Shown here: positions 16,149-24,144 of the stretch, in pieces
How positions within the stretch are numbered: position 1 is the first letter of the stretch
Layout: every line of letters starts with the position of its first letter
Source: TTA-H9 sp002071415
GTDB lineage: Bacteria > Bacteroidota > Bacteroidia > Bacteroidales > TTA-H9
NCBI GenBank assembly: GCA_035411425.1
Contig: DAONSX010000028.1
Location: 1-28,948 of the forward strand
DNA length: 28,948 bases
Reading direction: 5' to 3'
Program-made: the position numbers and the translations under genes
Notes under the pieces: model-generated
Database searches by the model: none
Told to the model about the DNA's origin: nothing
What the model saw: only the letters and a program-made list of their open reading frames with translations

Positions 16149-18095
16149 ATGAGCAAGGAAACAAAAAAAAATCGGAACCCATATATTGCCGACATATTGT
16201 TGATTCCACCAGATCAATACAGTCACCAAACGGCAGAAAGAGTGGCCTTGCTGAGGCGTGAAAAGGTTGAAAGGCCGACTATTTTCGTAGGTGCTGGAAC
16301 ATGCGGAATGATTGCTGGAGCAAGTCAAACCATGCTAAGCATTCAAATGTACCTGAATGATCATTTGATGAAGGCCGATGTGGTAGAGGTCGGTTGCATA
16401 GGTTTATGCCAGTTCGAACCCATTGTTGATGTTCAATTACCAGGTAAGAATAGGATATCCTTTAAGAATATTACGCCGGAGAAGGTCTATTCTTTGCTCG
16501 ACGCTGTATTCAACAATACTATTGATTCAGTCGATGTTTTGGGGCAATTCGAATCTCGGCATTTAGTTCCCTGGGAAGATGTTCCTTTTATCAATCGCTT
16601 GCCATTTTTCAAGAAACAGAAACGTTTGGTTTTGGAAAACTGTGGTTTGATCAATCCTTCGAGCATTGAAGAATATCTGGCAAGGGGCGGATACAAGGCT
16701 TATGCAAAAGCAATTCAGAACTATACGTCTACGGAGATTTGCGAGATTATCGAGCAGAGTGGATTAAGGGGACGCGGAGGCGGGGGTTATGCTACAGGTA
16801 AAAAATGGATGATTGCCCGTCAAACCCAAAGTGATCAGAAATATCTGATTTGCAATGCCGATGAAAGCGATCCTGGCGCATTCATGGACAGGGCGCTTAT
16901 TGAGGGCGATCCACATAAACTTATCGAAGGAATTGCCATAGCTGCATATGCAGTTGGAGCAAGCCAGGCTTTTATCTATATCCGTTCAGAATATAAAAAA
17001 GCCATACAAACTCTAAAAAATGCGATAGACAGTGCAAAGGAATTTGGGTTGATCGGCAGCAATATTTTGGATAGTAGTGTAAATTTTTACCTGAATATCA
17101 AGATGGGCTCGGGTGCCTTTGTCTGTGGTGAAGAAACTGCTTTGATCAACAATATGGAAGGAAGAAGAGGAACTCCCGAGCCCAAACCCCCATATCCGGC
17201 CACTCAGGGTCTTTTTAGCCATCCTACGGTGATAAATAATGTGGAAACTTTGGCTAATGTTCCATTGATTATCCAGAATGGTCCGACGTGGTTTGCCGGT
17301 TTGGGAACTCCGACTAGCCATGGCACGAAAGTCTTTGCCGTTACGGGAAAAGTTGAATACAATGGATTGGTAGAAATAGAAATGGGTAGGTCATTTCGTG
17401 AAATTATTTATGATATTTGTGGAGGGATAAAGGATTTTAAGGATTTCAAAGCCATGCAGATAGGTGGGCCTTCGGGAGCATGCTTAGGTGAGGCTTGTCT
17501 GGACCTCCACATTGATTATGAGTCGCTTAAGCAGGAAGGCGCCATGATGGGGAGTGGAGGATTGGTAGTTATGGATGAATCTGCCTGTATGGTGGATATT
17601 GCACGGTTCTTTATGAATTTTCTTCAGCACGAAAGTTGTGGTAAATGTATTCCATGCCGAGAAGGAACGCGTAGAATGTGGGAAATTCTCGAGTCGATAA
17701 CCAAGAAACCCGTTGAAGGTCAAGAACATCAATCTCTCGAAAGATTCAAGGGCGTTCTTATGCTTGAAGAATTGGCTACAGTAGTTGCCGAAACTTCTTT
17801 GTGTGGACTTGGGAAAACCGCACCTAATCCCGTTATCAGCACTCTCAGATATTTTCGTGATGAATACGAAGAACATATTTTCGAACGTAAATGCAGAGCC
17901 AATGTCTGCAATGGACTCAGGACGTTCTATATTCATACTGAAAAATGTACCGGATGTACAATATGCTACCGCAAGTGTCCTACTTCGGCTATTATAGGCA
18001 CTCAGCGCAATCCACACTTCATTGTGCAGGACAAGTGTATTGGCTGTGGTATATGCTATGATGTTTGCAAATTCGATGCAGTTTCTGTTCATTGA
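16149..18095 (+). CDS. hydB: [FeFe] hydrogenase NADH-binding subunit HydB (NuoF-like)
   Basis: The flavoprotein subunit that oxidises NADH or reduces NAD+; 648 residues. An N-terminal thioredoxin-like domain has only three of the usual four ligands: Cys52 (GTCGMIAGA), Cys83 and Cys87 (VGCIGLC). This is common in this subfamily. The NuoF core has the FMN loop GRGGGGYATGKKW (about 208-220), the NADH segment CNADESDPGAFMDR and a [4Fe-4S] site at ESCGKCIPCREG (Cys497, 500, 503) with Cys552. His576, Cys582 and Cys587, possibly with Cys480, match the spacing of the zinc site described in bifurcating HydB. Two further [4Fe-4S] motifs end the protein (Cys600/603/606/610 and Cys630/633/636/640). Whether the complex bifurcates with ferredoxin is not settled by sequence. 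Confidence 0.95.
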   Translation: MSKETKKNRNPYIADILLIPPDQYSHQTAERVALLRREKVERPTIFVGAGTCGMIAGASQTMLSIQMYLNDHLMKADVVEVGCIGLCQFEPIVDVQLPGKNRISFKNITPEKVYSLLDAVFNNTIDSVDVLGQFESRHLVPWEDVPFINRLPFFKKQKRLVLENCGLINPSSIEEYLARGGYKAYAKAIQNYTSTEICEIIEQSGLRGRGGGGYATGKKWMIARQTQSDQKYLICNADESDPGAFMDRALIEGDPHKLIEGIAIAAYAVGASQAFIYIRSEYKKAIQTLKNAIDSAKEFGLIGSNILDSSVNFYLNIKMGSGAFVCGEETALINNMEGRRGTPEPKPPYPATQGLFSHPTVINNVETLANVPLIIQNGPTWFAGLGTPTSHGTKVFAVTGKVEYNGLVEIEMGRSFREIIYDICGGIKDFKDFKAMQIGGPSGACLGEACLDLHIDYESLKQEGAMMGSGGLVVMDESACMVDIARFFMNFLQHESCGKCIPCREGTRRMWEILESITKKPVEGQEHQSLERFKGVLMLEELATVVAETSLCGLGKTAPNPVISTLRYFRDEYEEHIFERKCRANVCNGLRTFYIHTEKCTGCTICYRKCPTSAIIGTQRNPHFIVQDKCIGCGICYDVCKFDAVSVH

Positions 18096-18130
18096 ATCAA
18101 GGGTTTATATCTATAATTAAAAGAAGTTCC

Positions 18131-19870
18131 ATGTTGTTTTCGATAGAAGTTAATAATAAGGTCATTACTGCCCAAAGGGGTGAAACCATCCTTGAATGCT
18201 TGAAAAGGAATGGGGTATTTGTTCCCACGCTTTGTCATATTGAAGGATATTCTCCAACGGGTGCTTGCAGGATATGTGTGGTAGAAGTGGAAGGCCGGCC
18301 CGATTTAGTGCCATCTTGTTCCCATCCGGTGGAAGAATGGATGAAAATAAAAACCCATTCACCTCGTGTTATCAGAGCAAGAAGAGCTATAGCGGAAATG
18401 CTTCTCTCTAATCATCCCGACGATTGCCTTTATTGTGGACGCAATGGAAACTGTGAATTACAAAACCTTGCTATCGATCTGAATTTAAGGGAAAAACGTT
18501 TTAGCGGAAGTAAGAATACTTTAAAGAATGATTATGCAAGCGTTAGCATCATGCGTGAACCATCCAAATGCATATTATGCGGCCGTTGTGTCAGACTTTG
18601 CGAAACCGAGCAGGTGGTTGCAGCCGTTGACTTTATTGGCAGAGGCAACCAGATGACTATAGGAACCTCATATAATCATGGATTAAGTTCGAGAAATTGT
18701 CATCATTGCGGGCAATGTATATTGATCTGTCCTACGGGTGCTCTCTCGGAACAGCAACACATTGCAAAAGTGCAAGAAGCTTTGCATAATCCAGAGAAAC
18801 ATCTGGTAGCGCAATTTTCCCCTGCATTGAGCGTGGGGCTTAACGAAAATCTTGGAATCAAGGCAGGTAAAACTGCGGATCATATTATAGTTGCAGCACT
18901 GAGTAAAATTGGCTTTTCTAAGGTTTTCGATACAGGTTTAGCTACCGACTTGAATATTTTGGAAAATGCTTCTTTGTTGGCCAAACAAATTCGTGAGGGA
19001 GAAAGCATGCCTATGTTTACTTCCTGCTGTCCTTCATGGTTGCATTATGCCGAAACCTTTCATCCCTCGATTTTACCTTGTATCAGTCCTGTATTGTCGC
19101 CCCAGCAGATAATGAGCGTCTTGATCAAGAAAATCTATGCCAGCGAAATGCGTCTGAGAGCGGAGGATATTTACACTGTTGGGTTGATGCCTTGTACAGC
19201 TAAAAAGTATGAGATATTGAGGCAGGAAATGTTGATAGATGACCTTAATATGACTGATGCCGTGCTTACTACGCGTGAATTAGCCAGGTTTATCAAGTTG
19301 TATGGAATAGATGTGAATAATATCGAGCCCATGCTGCCACATAGTCCGTTTCATATTCGAAGTACGGCTGCCAAACTTTATGGAGTATCGGGTGGAGTAA
19401 CTGAAGCCATTTTACGTACGGTGTATTTCTTACTGACGGGCGTGGAGCTTGAACCTTATAAAATTGGAGAAGTCCGTTCAGGCAGCGGGCCCAAATTTTT
19501 TACCATGGAGGCAGGAAAATACAAAGTAAAAACTGCTGTGGTAAGCGGCATGAGTCAGGTTCAAAAATTATTGAAAGAAATTGAAGCGGGCAAGAAAAAT
19601 TTAAATTTTATAGAAGTGATGGCGTGCCCTGGCGGCTGTATCAATGGAGGAGGACAAAAAATTGGCGCCAGTGATAAGGATATTAAAACCCGTAGTAAAG
19701 TTCTTTATGAAATGGACGAAAAGGAAAATATCCGTGTAGCCCACAAAAATCCTATTGTTCATGAACTGTACCAAAAATATTTTGATGCACCTTTGAGTAA
19801 CAAGGCCGTTGAGTTTTTGCATAGAAGAAGATTAGAAAAAAAAATGGAAGGGAATGAGCAAATCCTATAA
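18131..19870 (+). CDS. hydA: [FeFe] hydrogenase catalytic subunit HydA
   Basis: The hydrogen-forming or hydrogen-oxidising subunit, 579 residues. It has an N-terminal [2Fe-2S] domain (Cys35, 46, 49, 63), a His-Cys3 [4Fe-4S] site (His95, Cys99, 102, 108), two ferredoxin clusters (Cys147/150/153/157 and Cys190/193/196/200) and the H-cluster domain. L1 TSCCPSW has Cys299 and Cys300, L2 MPCTAKKYE has Cys355, and L3 MACPGGCINGGGQ has Cys499 and Cys503. From the ATG at 18131 these numbers coincide with those of clostridial CpI, which supports this start over an upstream TTG at 18065. There is no C-terminal [2Fe-2S] extension such as Thermotoga HydA has. No signal peptide is seen, so the enzyme is cytosolic. 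It overlaps the next gene by 17 bp. Confidence 0.96.
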   Translation: MLFSIEVNNKVITAQRGETILECLKRNGVFVPTLCHIEGYSPTGACRICVVEVEGRPDLVPSCSHPVEEWMKIKTHSPRVIRARRAIAEMLLSNHPDDCLYCGRNGNCELQNLAIDLNLREKRFSGSKNTLKNDYASVSIMREPSKCILCGRCVRLCETEQVVAAVDFIGRGNQMTIGTSYNHGLSSRNCHHCGQCILICPTGALSEQQHIAKVQEALHNPEKHLVAQFSPALSVGLNENLGIKAGKTADHIIVAALSKIGFSKVFDTGLATDLNILENASLLAKQIREGESMPMFTSCCPSWLHYAETFHPSILPCISPVLSPQQIMSVLIKKIYASEMRLRAEDIYTVGLMPCTAKKYEILRQEMLIDDLNMTDAVLTTRELARFIKLYGIDVNNIEPMLPHSPFHIRSTAAKLYGVSGGVTEAILRTVYFLLTGVELEPYKIGEVRSGSGPKFFTMEAGKYKVKTAVVSGMSQVQKLLKEIEAGKKNLNFIEVMACPGGCINGGGQKIGASDKDIKTRSKVLYEMDEKENIRVAHKNPIVHELYQKYFDAPLSNKAVEFLHRRRLEKKMEGNEQIL

Positions 19871-21848
19871 GAATCAATTGGTTTTTACGGTGAAGGATCG
19901 ATGTAGGGTATGTTATACCTGCGTACGCGAATGCCCAGTGAAAGCCATACGTATAGTCAATGGGCAGGCTGAGGTAATGAGCGAGCGGTGCATAGGTTGT
20001 GGAAATTGTGTGAGAGTTTGCAGCCAGGGAGCCAAGATATTTTTACATTCTCAAGCCGAAGTAAAGGAATTGCTCGAGGGGAGCGATCCTGTTGCAGCAT
20101 TGATAGCGCCCAGTTTTCCGGCCGAATTTGAAGAAATAAGCGATTACCATTTATTTATTGGTATGGTGCGAGCTTTGGGATTTGAATATGTATGTGAAGT
20201 GGGTTTTGGAGCTGATATGGTAGCCCGAAGATATGCCGAAATTATGAACAAACCTACCGACAAAGGCATCATCACTAGCGATTGCCCTTCGGTTACCTTT
20301 TATATCCGGCATTATTATCCCCATCTTGTGGATAGGCTGGCGCCTATTGTTTCGCCTATGGTTGCCTTGAATAGATGTGTAAAAGCTGAATACGGCGAAA
20401 ATATCAAAACCGTTTTCATTGGCCCGTGTATAGCTAAAAAGGCCGAGAGCTCTGAAGTGGACGAAGCGCTTACCTTTACTGAACTTCGCGAGATGTTTTA
20501 TGAGTACGACATTACACCTCAGAATGCAAGTCCTTCCGAATTCGATCCTCCTTATGCAGGGAAAGGAGCAATCTTCCCGGTGAGCAGGGGGCTTCTGCAA
20601 ACAACGAATATCCGCGAGGATGTAACAGAAAGGAATATTATTATTGCCGAGGGTAGCCCAAGCTTTAAGGAAGCTGTTAGAGAATTCGACGATGGCCTCG
20701 TCAGTACTCATCATTTAGAATTATTATGCTGCAAGGGATGCATCATGGGAGCAGGTATGGGAAAAAATGGGAAGCGATACGTCAGAAGAACGCTCGTGGC
20801 CAATTATGTAAAGCAGAAACTGAATCAAACCAGTCAGCAAAAAAGAGAGTATTATGTAAAAAAATTCGATCAGCTCGATTTCAGTGCACATTTTACCCCC
20901 GAAGACAGACGTAAACCTTTGCCAACCAAAGAACAAATCGAGGAAGCATTGGTTAAAATAGGTAAGCTCTCGCCTCAAGATTATTTGAACTGTGGAGCAT
21001 GCGGTTATGACACTTGCGAGGAACATGCCATAGCAATTGCTCAGGGCTTTGCAGAGCCCGAAATGTGCCTGCCCTATACCATCGAAAAGTTACATAAATC
21101 CATCAATGACCTGAACATCACCAACGAAAAACTTGCTCATGCCAAAGCGGCTTTAAAACAATCGGAAAAATTGGCACACATGGGTCAGCTTTCTGCCGGT
21201 ATTGCCCATGAACTCAATAATCCTTTGGGAGTTATTACAATGTATGCTAATATTATGATGGAAGAACGGCCTGAGAATGATCCCCTGCGTAAGGATCTGG
21301 AATTGATTGTGGAGCAAGCCAATCGCTGTAAGAAAATTGTAAGTGGTTTACTCAATTTTGCACGTAAAAATCAAGTCAATCTGACTGAGACCCATCTGGA
21401 ACAATTAGTTCAACGAAGCCTCGATTCGGTGGTTAAACCCGATAATGTGAAAACAAGAATGATTTCAGAAATGAAAGACCCTATCTGTTTCCTTGATCAA
21501 GAACAGATGATGCAGGTTTTGACAAATCTCGAAAAAAATGCGATTGAAGCTATGCCTCCCGAAGGCGGCGAAATTACTGTCACCCTTAAAGACAATCTTC
21601 ATGAAGTTATTATTAAAGTTGCCGATACAGGCATAGGCATCGAGAAGGAAAATATGGACAAGCTATTTACTCCCTTCTACACTACCAAAGAGCTGGGCAA
21701 AGGCACTGGCTTGGGACTTCCGCTCATCTATGGAATTGTGAAAATGCACAAAGGCCAGATTAGCGTCATGTCGAATAACAATAAAGAAGAAGGGCCTACA
21801 GGAACAATTTTTACAATTACCTTACCCCGCAACCCCAATTCAGTTTAA
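19854..21848 (+). CDS. H-cluster-like iron-sulfur sensor histidine kinase (HydS-type fusion)
   Basis: A 664-residue soluble fusion. Two [4Fe-4S] motifs (Cys17/20/23/27 and Cys46/49/52/56) are followed by an H-cluster domain at about 75-320 and a four-Cys Fe-S module (Cys380, 383, 388, 405). A short coiled coil leads into a histidine kinase: H box SAGIAHELNNPLG with His452, N box TNLEKNAIEAM, G boxes VADTGIGI and GKGTGLGLPLI. The H-cluster motifs are non-canonical: TSDCP (Asp143 in place of the relay Cys), GPCIAKKAE (Cys192) and LCCKGCIMGAG (Cys292 and Cys296, plus Cys293). Start overlaps hydA, so translation is probably coupled. It is inferred to sense hydrogen or redox state and to phosphorylate the receivers encoded just downstream. 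Confidence 0.92.
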   Translation: MSKSYKNQLVFTVKDRCRVCYTCVRECPVKAIRIVNGQAEVMSERCIGCGNCVRVCSQGAKIFLHSQAEVKELLEGSDPVAALIAPSFPAEFEEISDYHLFIGMVRALGFEYVCEVGFGADMVARRYAEIMNKPTDKGIITSDCPSVTFYIRHYYPHLVDRLAPIVSPMVALNRCVKAEYGENIKTVFIGPCIAKKAESSEVDEALTFTELREMFYEYDITPQNASPSEFDPPYAGKGAIFPVSRGLLQTTNIREDVTERNIIIAEGSPSFKEAVREFDDGLVSTHHLELLCCKGCIMGAGMGKNGKRYVRRTLVANYVKQKLNQTSQQKREYYVKKFDQLDFSAHFTPEDRRKPLPTKEQIEEALVKIGKLSPQDYLNCGACGYDTCEEHAIAIAQGFAEPEMCLPYTIEKLHKSINDLNITNEKLAHAKAALKQSEKLAHMGQLSAGIAHELNNPLGVITMYANIMMEERPENDPLRKDLELIVEQANRCKKIVSGLLNFARKNQVNLTETHLEQLVQRSLDSVVKPDNVKTRMISEMKDPICFLDQEQMMQVLTNLEKNAIEAMPPEGGEITVTLKDNLHEVIIKVADTGIGIEKENMDKLFTPFYTTKELGKGTGLGLPLIYGIVKMHKGQISVMSNNNKEEGPTGTIFTITLPRNPNSV

Positions 21849-21875
21849 CAATTTCATTATAAAAAAATTACCATC

Positions 21876-22268
21876 ATGGAAGCTCATAAGAAAACGATTT
21901 TTATTGTCGATGATGATCCCGATTACTTGTTCCAGTTGCAGGTATTGCTCGAAAAGAATGGATTTCGGGTAATTACGGCCGAAAGCCAGCGAGAAGCTCA
22001 AAAAATCATAGAACGCACCAAACCCGATCTGGCCATAGTTGATTTGATGATGGAAAATGAAGATAGTGGTTTTATTCTGAGCTATCAAATCAAAAGATTG
22101 TATCCCGATGTTCCTGTAATTATTTTTACTGCTGTTACTGCCGAAACAGGCATAAGTTTTGAAACAGAACTGGGCATGAATTCTCGATGGATCAAGGCCG
22201 ACCTGTTTTTACCAAAAGGTCTGCGTCCCGACCAATTGATTCGGGAAATCAATAAATTGTTAAAATAA
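21876..22268 (+). CDS. single-domain response regulator (CheY-like receiver)
   Basis: A receiver domain of 130 residues without an output domain. The acidic pocket is VDDD (Asp12-14), the phosphorylation site is Asp56 (AIVDLMM), the switch residue is Thr85 (IFTAVT) and the conserved lysine is Lys114 (LPKG). It begins 27 bp after the H-cluster histidine kinase and ends 14 bp before the receiver-kinase hybrid. It is thus the natural first phosphate acceptor and may act as a shuttle in a relay or as a phosphate sink. Confidence 0.92.
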   Translation: MEAHKKTIFIVDDDPDYLFQLQVLLEKNGFRVITAESQREAQKIIERTKPDLAIVDLMMENEDSGFILSYQIKRLYPDVPVIIFTAVTAETGISFETELGMNSRWIKADLFLPKGLRPDQLIREINKLLK

Positions 22269-22282
22269 TAAAATATTCAAAA

Positions 22283-23425
22283 ATGGCAAAACTCAAGATT
22301 TTGGTAGTAGATGATGAGCCTTTCATTCGCTCAGGCATACATCGCATACTCGATAATTTCCAAGTGGATTATCCCTTTATGACCGAACCTTATGAATTCG
22401 AGATACTCGACGCTGTTACTGGCGAAGAAGCTATCGAAATCATCAATAACCATCAGCCCGATATTGTCTTGCTCGATAATAAACTCCCCGGTATCCAGGG
22501 TGTGGAAGTGCTTTCGTATGTTAAGAACAAAAAACTCGACATAGTAGTCATTATGATTACTTCCTATGCCTCCCTCGATCTGGCCGTCAGAGCAACTAAA
22601 GATGGGGCACACGACTTCGTTCCAAAGCCTTTTACTCCTCAAGAATTGAGATCGGTGATAGAATCTACGACAAAACATATTTTTCTCAAACGTATGACCC
22701 AGCAAATGAATATTGCCGGGAAACAAATCCGTTTCCAATTTCTATCCGTCTTGAGTCATGAATTAAAAGCTCCTTTGAATGCCATAGAAGGGTATCTGCA
22801 AATGATGAAGGAGAAACAGCTTGGTGATAAAATTGACGACTACGCTCAAGTAATCGACCGTTCGTTAGCACGTATTAAAGGCATGCGTACACTTATTTTA
22901 GACTTGCTCGATATGACGCGCATCGAAACGGGTGAAAAAGAAAAGAAAATCGAAAGACTCAATATTTGTGCTATAGCTCAAACTTCTATTGATACTTCAA
23001 AACCTATGGCTATACAGCGTGATGTGAAGATAAAGCTCGATTGTCCTAAAGACCTGGAATTTGAAACCGATGCCTCCGACATGGAAATTATTTTTAATAA
23101 TTTGATATCAAACGCGGTAAAATACAATAAGGAAGGTGGAAGTGTTACTGTTAGAATACATAAGGATGAAAATAATTTAGTGATCGAAGTATCGGATACC
23201 GGAATAGGTATGACCGAAGAAGAAACCTCTCGTCTGTTTCAGGAATTTGTAAGGATAAAAAATGAAAAGACAAGAAATATCACAGGCAGTGGTTTGGGAT
23301 TATCTATTGTAAAGAAGATTGTCGATACATATAATGGAAATATATCCGTGCAAAGTACACCTGACGTGGGGAGCACTTTCATCGTAACCCTGCCTGTTCA
23401 GTCCTTAACCGATATCATTCTATAA
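22283..23425 (+). CDS. receiver-histidine kinase hybrid protein
   Basis: A 380-residue soluble protein with an N-terminal receiver followed by a kinase. The receiver has Asp10/Asp11 (VVDDEP), phosphorylation site Asp65 (VLLDNKLPG) and Lys115 (VPKPF). The kinase has H box LSVLSHELKAPLNAIEGYL with His159, N box FNNLISNAVKYN, G1 VSDTGIGM and G2 GSGLGLSIVKKIV. There is no membrane segment, PAS domain or DNA-binding domain. The order receiver then kinase means that kinase activity could be set by phosphorylation of its own receiver. It lies 11 bp before rex. The final output of the circuit is not evident in the window. Confidence 0.9.
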   Translation: MAKLKILVVDDEPFIRSGIHRILDNFQVDYPFMTEPYEFEILDAVTGEEAIEIINNHQPDIVLLDNKLPGIQGVEVLSYVKNKKLDIVVIMITSYASLDLAVRATKDGAHDFVPKPFTPQELRSVIESTTKHIFLKRMTQQMNIAGKQIRFQFLSVLSHELKAPLNAIEGYLQMMKEKQLGDKIDDYAQVIDRSLARIKGMRTLILDLLDMTRIETGEKEKKIERLNICAIAQTSIDTSKPMAIQRDVKIKLDCPKDLEFETDASDMEIIFNNLISNAVKYNKEGGSVTVRIHKDENNLVIEVSDTGIGMTEEETSRLFQEFVRIKNEKTRNITGSGLGLSIVKKIVDTYNGNISVQSTPDVGSTFIVTLPVQSLTDIIL

Positions 23426-23436
23426 ATCATTTATCT

Positions 23437-24072
23437 ATGAAGATGAGCCACAGGTCTTTACCCGATAAAACCATTGAAAGATTGAGCCAATACCGACGAA
23501 ATCTTCTTATATGCTTATCGCAGGGGAAGCATCATATTTTTTCACATGAGATTGCTCTGATTCATCATATTACACCGGTACAAGTGCGTCGTGACCTTAT
23601 GCTCATAGGCTATTCCGGCACGTTAAGAAAAGGTTATGATGTAAAGGAATTGATAGATCTGATTGGTTTGATCCTCGATACGGAAGAAGGATTAAAAGTT
23701 GCCATAGTTGGAATTGGGAATCTTGGGCGTTCTCTCATTGGCTATTTTAGTGGTAAGAGATCAAAACTCAATATCGTGGCTGGATTCGACAATAACCCCG
23801 ATAAGATCGGGAAAATCTACGCTGGTGTTCATTGTTATTCCAGCGAAAGAATGCAGGAGATCATCGTTGAGGAAGAAATTAGCATAGCTATTATTACTGT
23901 TCCGGCTGATAATGCCGCTATCGTAGCCGAACGACTCGTTATGGCCGGAATAAAGGGAATTCTTAATTTCTCCCCAAAACCATTAAATGTGCCTCCGCAT
24001 GTCTATCTCGAAGAAATTGACATGATTACTTCTTTAGAAAAAGTGGCTTATTACGTTAAGAAACAACTATAA
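23437..24072 (+). CDS. rex: redox-sensing transcriptional repressor Rex
   Basis: A homodimeric repressor that senses the NADH/NAD+ ratio; NADH binding releases it from DNA. The length of 211 residues is standard. The winged-helix domain (about 1-80) contains LPDKTIERLSQYRRNL and the recognition region TPVQVRRDLMLIGYSGTLRKGYDV. The Rossmann domain starts at LKVAIVGIGNLGRSLI (Gly92, 94, 97) with AGFDNNPDKIGK after it. The C-terminal swapped helix is EEIDMITSLEKVAYYVKKQL. It is the last gene of the operon that begins with hydC, 11 bp after the receiver-kinase, and the Rex-like palindromes upstream of hydC suggest autoregulation. Confidence 0.95.
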   Translation: MKMSHRSLPDKTIERLSQYRRNLLICLSQGKHHIFSHEIALIHHITPVQVRRDLMLIGYSGTLRKGYDVKELIDLIGLILDTEEGLKVAIVGIGNLGRSLIGYFSGKRSKLNIVAGFDNNPDKIGKIYAGVHCYSSERMQEIIVEEEISIAIITVPADNAAIVAERLVMAGIKGILNFSPKPLNVPPHVYLEEIDMITSLEKVAYYVKKQL

Positions 24073-24109
24073 TTTTCTGTATAGAATAATATAGGGCTCT
24101 TATTAGTCG

Positions 24110-24117
24110 TAAATTTG
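24110..24117 (+). promoter_or_regulatory. Bacteroidota -7 element of hydG
   Basis: TAAATTTG is an exact match to TAnnTTTG, 27 bp before the preferred hydG ATG at 24145. It overlaps the TTG at which the open frame formally begins, which argues against that TTG as the start. The -33 region has no clear TTTG. Confidence 0.5.
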
Positions 24118-24144
24118 CAAAAGAATTTTAAATTCAATTGGTCA

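Noticed and set aside
17484..18092. 202-codon open frame antisense to hydB
   Set aside because: hydB carries intact cluster motifs through this stretch; the antisense frame has no motifs of its own.
18065..18130. Upstream TTG start for HydA
   Set aside because: It would lie inside hydB, and the ATG at 18131 gives cysteine positions identical in number to CpI.
20151..20714. 187-codon open frame antisense to the sensor kinase
   Set aside because: It is a shadow of the H-cluster domain coding sequence, with no independent promoter or motif.
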